Of a stretch of DNA of 9,112 nt, positions 7,428 to 9,112 are shown piece after piece. Numbering within the stretch: the first letter of the stretch is position 1; every line of letters starts with the position of its first letter. Below the pieces are notes generated by a model. It was given only the letters and a program-made list of their open reading frames with translations, did no database searches and was not told the origin of the DNA. A program made the position numbers and the translations under genes. Source of the DNA: JASFEQ01 sp050122535 (GTDB taxonomy: Bacteria > Desulfobacterota > DSM-4660 > Desulfatiglandales > HGW-15); contig JASFIT010000175.1 in assembly GCA_050122535.1 (NCBI GenBank), positions 1 to 9,112 on the forward strand, in the 5' to 3' direction.

Positions 7428-9112
7428 CTAGCCTTGACCCCATTTGACGAGTCCCATCCCGTGCCGGCTTTCAGGATTGGGATGATTGGGTGTAATGCGA
7501 ATGTTTAGTCCAAAATGGCCCGCTTCTTCAAATCGAATATCACACTGGTACCTGTGAATATGGTCACCAACGGTCTCCGAAGTGTTCATGATTTGGGTAA
7601 ATCGGTCCACATAACCATTCGAGGGATCTAGCCTCCCGTAATAGGCCTCTACCATCACATCTTGAGGTAATAGTTCGCCCAGAAAGATGTTCGTCTCAAC
7701 GTGATAGACTCCGCCCACTTCCACCTCGTCCACTGAATCCATCCGGATATCCTTGATGGCCACGTTTCCCCAGTTATACATAATCTTCTCTCTCCATCGC
7801 GCCAACTGCTTCAGGTCTTCTCTTTCTCTTTCCATCAGTTGAGTGCCCTGTTCGGCGGCGGGCAAATAAAACCGGTCCCAGTACTCCTCTACCATTCTAT
7901 GGGTGTTGAACATTGGGCATAGCTTAAGGAGGGAGGCCTTCATCATGGCCAGCCATCGCCTGGGGATCCCCTCTGGCCCCCTATCATAGAAGAGGGGAAT
8001 GATATCTTTTTCCAGGATATCGTAAAGCGTCCGGCTCTCCAGGTCGTCCTGAAAAGCATGGTCTTCGTAAACCTCCCCACTGCCGATAGACCAACCGATC
8101 TCCCTGTCATATCCTTCATCCCACCATCCATCAAGTACACTCAGATGAAGGCCACCGTTGGCCACGGCCTTCATACCGCTCGTCCCGCTAGCCTCCATAA
8201 AACGACGGGGCGTGTTGAGCCAGACATCCACGCCCTGGACCATGTGACGCGCAATCTCCATGTCATAGTCTTCCAGGAAAACCATGTGACGCCTTATGCT
8301 CTCTTTGCTTGCTGTCTGAACCAGTTTCTTGATGAGCTCTTTGCCCATGTTGTCGTTGGGATGGGCCTTCCCTGCAAAAATAATTTGGGCCGGATGTCTT
8401 TCGTTGGTCAAAATTTTCTCAAGTCGCGCAATATCCCTAAGAATGAGATCTGCCCGCTTGTATGGCGCAAACCTGCGCGCAAAACCAATGGTCAAAGTCT
8501 CAGAGCTGAGCACTTCTTCCGCAATAGCGACCTCCCGATCCGGATTTCCCCTTTTCATGAGTTGTTCTTTGAGTCTTTTTCGTGTAAAAGCGACTAACCT
8601 CTCTCTTGCCCTCGCCTTGGTCCTCCACAGCTCCGAGTTTGGAATCATGTCCACCCGCTCCCAGACTTTCACATTATCCGGGTCCTCAATCCATCGTGGA
8701 CCCAGGTACCGATTGTAGTTCTCAGCCATTTCCTGTGAGATCCAGGAAGGGGTGTGGACGCCATTTGTTACATGATGGATGGGCAGGTCCACTTCTGGTG
8801 TGTGGGGCCATAATGGCTGCCACATTCTGCGGCTCACCTGGCCGTGGAGCTGACTGACCCCATTGCTCCGGTTGGATAGTCGCAGGGCCAGTACGGCCAT
8901 GGAGAATTCCTCTTCTTTGTTTCGAGGATCCTGTCTCCCAAAACCGAGCAGCACATCGATGCTGATACCCATAGTCTTGGCAAAGGTAGTGAAATAGGCC
9001 CGCATCAGATCGGGATGGAATGTGTCTATGCCTGCCGGTACGGGGGTGTGGGTGGTAAAGACATTCGTAGATCGCACAAATTCCAGCGCCTCGTTAAAGC
9101 GCATTCCTTTGT
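7428..9112 (-). CDS. glgP: Alpha-glucan (glycogen/maltodextrin) phosphorylase, partial: C-terminal part
   Basis: The enzyme releases glucose 1-phosphate from alpha-1,4-glucans in the cytoplasm using pyridoxal phosphate. The window holds the last 560 or so codons; the frame stays open through the right edge, and the ATG at 9104 is internal, so the N-terminal portion (about 300 residues in the DUF3417-containing type) lies outside. Counting from that internal Met, diagnostic segments are HTPVPAG (19-25), HVTNGVHTPSW (111-121), FARRFAPYKRADLI (208-221), FAGKAHPND (243-251) and EASGTSGMKAVANGG (304-318). K312 in that last segment is the expected lysine that binds the cofactor. A C-terminal extension (about 455-545), probably beta-rich, is typical of this bacterial/archaeal branch (Thermotoga AgpA-like) rather than the classical long GlgP. 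The stop is TAG. The symbol is by family; malP would be equally defensible. Confidence 0.92.
   Translation of the reverse strand, partial: KGMRFNEALEFVRSTNVFTTHTPVPAGIDTFHPDLMRAYFTTFAKTMGISIDVLLGFGRQDPRNKEEEFSMAVLALRLSNRSNGVSQLHGQVSRRMWQPLWPHTPEVDLPIHHVTNGVHTPSWISQEMAENYNRYLGPRWIEDPDNVKVWERVDMIPNSELWRTKARARERLVAFTRKRLKEQLMKRGNPDREVAIAEEVLSSETLTIGFARRFAPYKRADLILRDIARLEKILTNERHPAQIIFAGKAHPNDNMGKELIKKLVQTASKESIRRHMVFLEDYDMEIARHMVQGVDVWLNTPRRFMEASGTSGMKAVANGGLHLSVLDGWWDEGYDREIGWSIGSGEVYEDHAFQDDLESRTLYDILEKDIIPLFYDRGPEGIPRRWLAMMKASLLKLCPMFNTHRMVEEYWDRFYLPAAEQGTQLMEREREDLKQLARWREKIMYNWGNVAIKDIRMDSVDEVEVGGVYHVETNIFLGELLPQDVMVEAYYGRLDPSNGYVDRFTQIMNTSETVGDHIHRYQCDIRFEEAGHFGLNIRITPNHPNPESRHGMGLVKWGQG

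Noticed and set aside
8058..8597. Plus-strand open frame of 179 codons inside the phosphorylase gene
   Set aside because: It lies fully antisense to a well-supported phosphorylase coding region and its translation shows no recognisable domain.

Overview
The window looks like chromosomal DNA from a Gram-negative bacterium of moderate GC content, most plausibly a deltaproteobacterium (Desulfobacterota) or a relative. This rests on gene content, on the style of the poly-gamma-glutamate genes, and on an intergenic hairpin repeat of the GTCATTCC...GGAATCC type that is common in such genomes. No tRNA, rRNA, CRISPR array, transposase or phage gene was seen, so the taxonomic placement is an inference.

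Positions 1-6267 carry five genes on the plus strand. The first (3-2126, 5' end possibly outside the window) is a single reading frame joining an N-terminal PP-loop ATPase-like domain to a C-terminal creatininase-family metal-dependent amidohydrolase domain. The N-terminal part has motifs resembling both QueC and the glutamate epimerase MurL. After a 194-bp gap holding a REP-like inverted hairpin doublet comes an enolase-superfamily dipeptide epimerase (2321-3394) with all residues expected of an L-Ala-D/L-Glu epimerase. Then follow pgsB/capB (3476-4657), pgsC/capC (4667-5125) and a pgsW-type 'poly-gamma-glutamate system protein' (5122-6267), packed with a 9-nt gap and a 4-nt ATGA overlap. No pgsA/capA is present inside the window.

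Positions 6318-9112 are on the minus strand and look unrelated: a YitT-family membrane protein (6318-7199), convergent with pgsW, and the C-terminal part of an alpha-glucan phosphorylase (7428-9112) whose start lies beyond the right edge.

Working model (inference): pgsB, pgsC and pgsW form a membrane machine that makes and handles poly-gamma-glutamate, and the upstream dipeptide epimerase, possibly with the MurL-like/creatininase fusion, sets or processes the stereochemistry or amide linkage of glutamyl units. The PgsBC and epimerase assignments are strong; the functional link between them is a hypothesis drawn from gene order.
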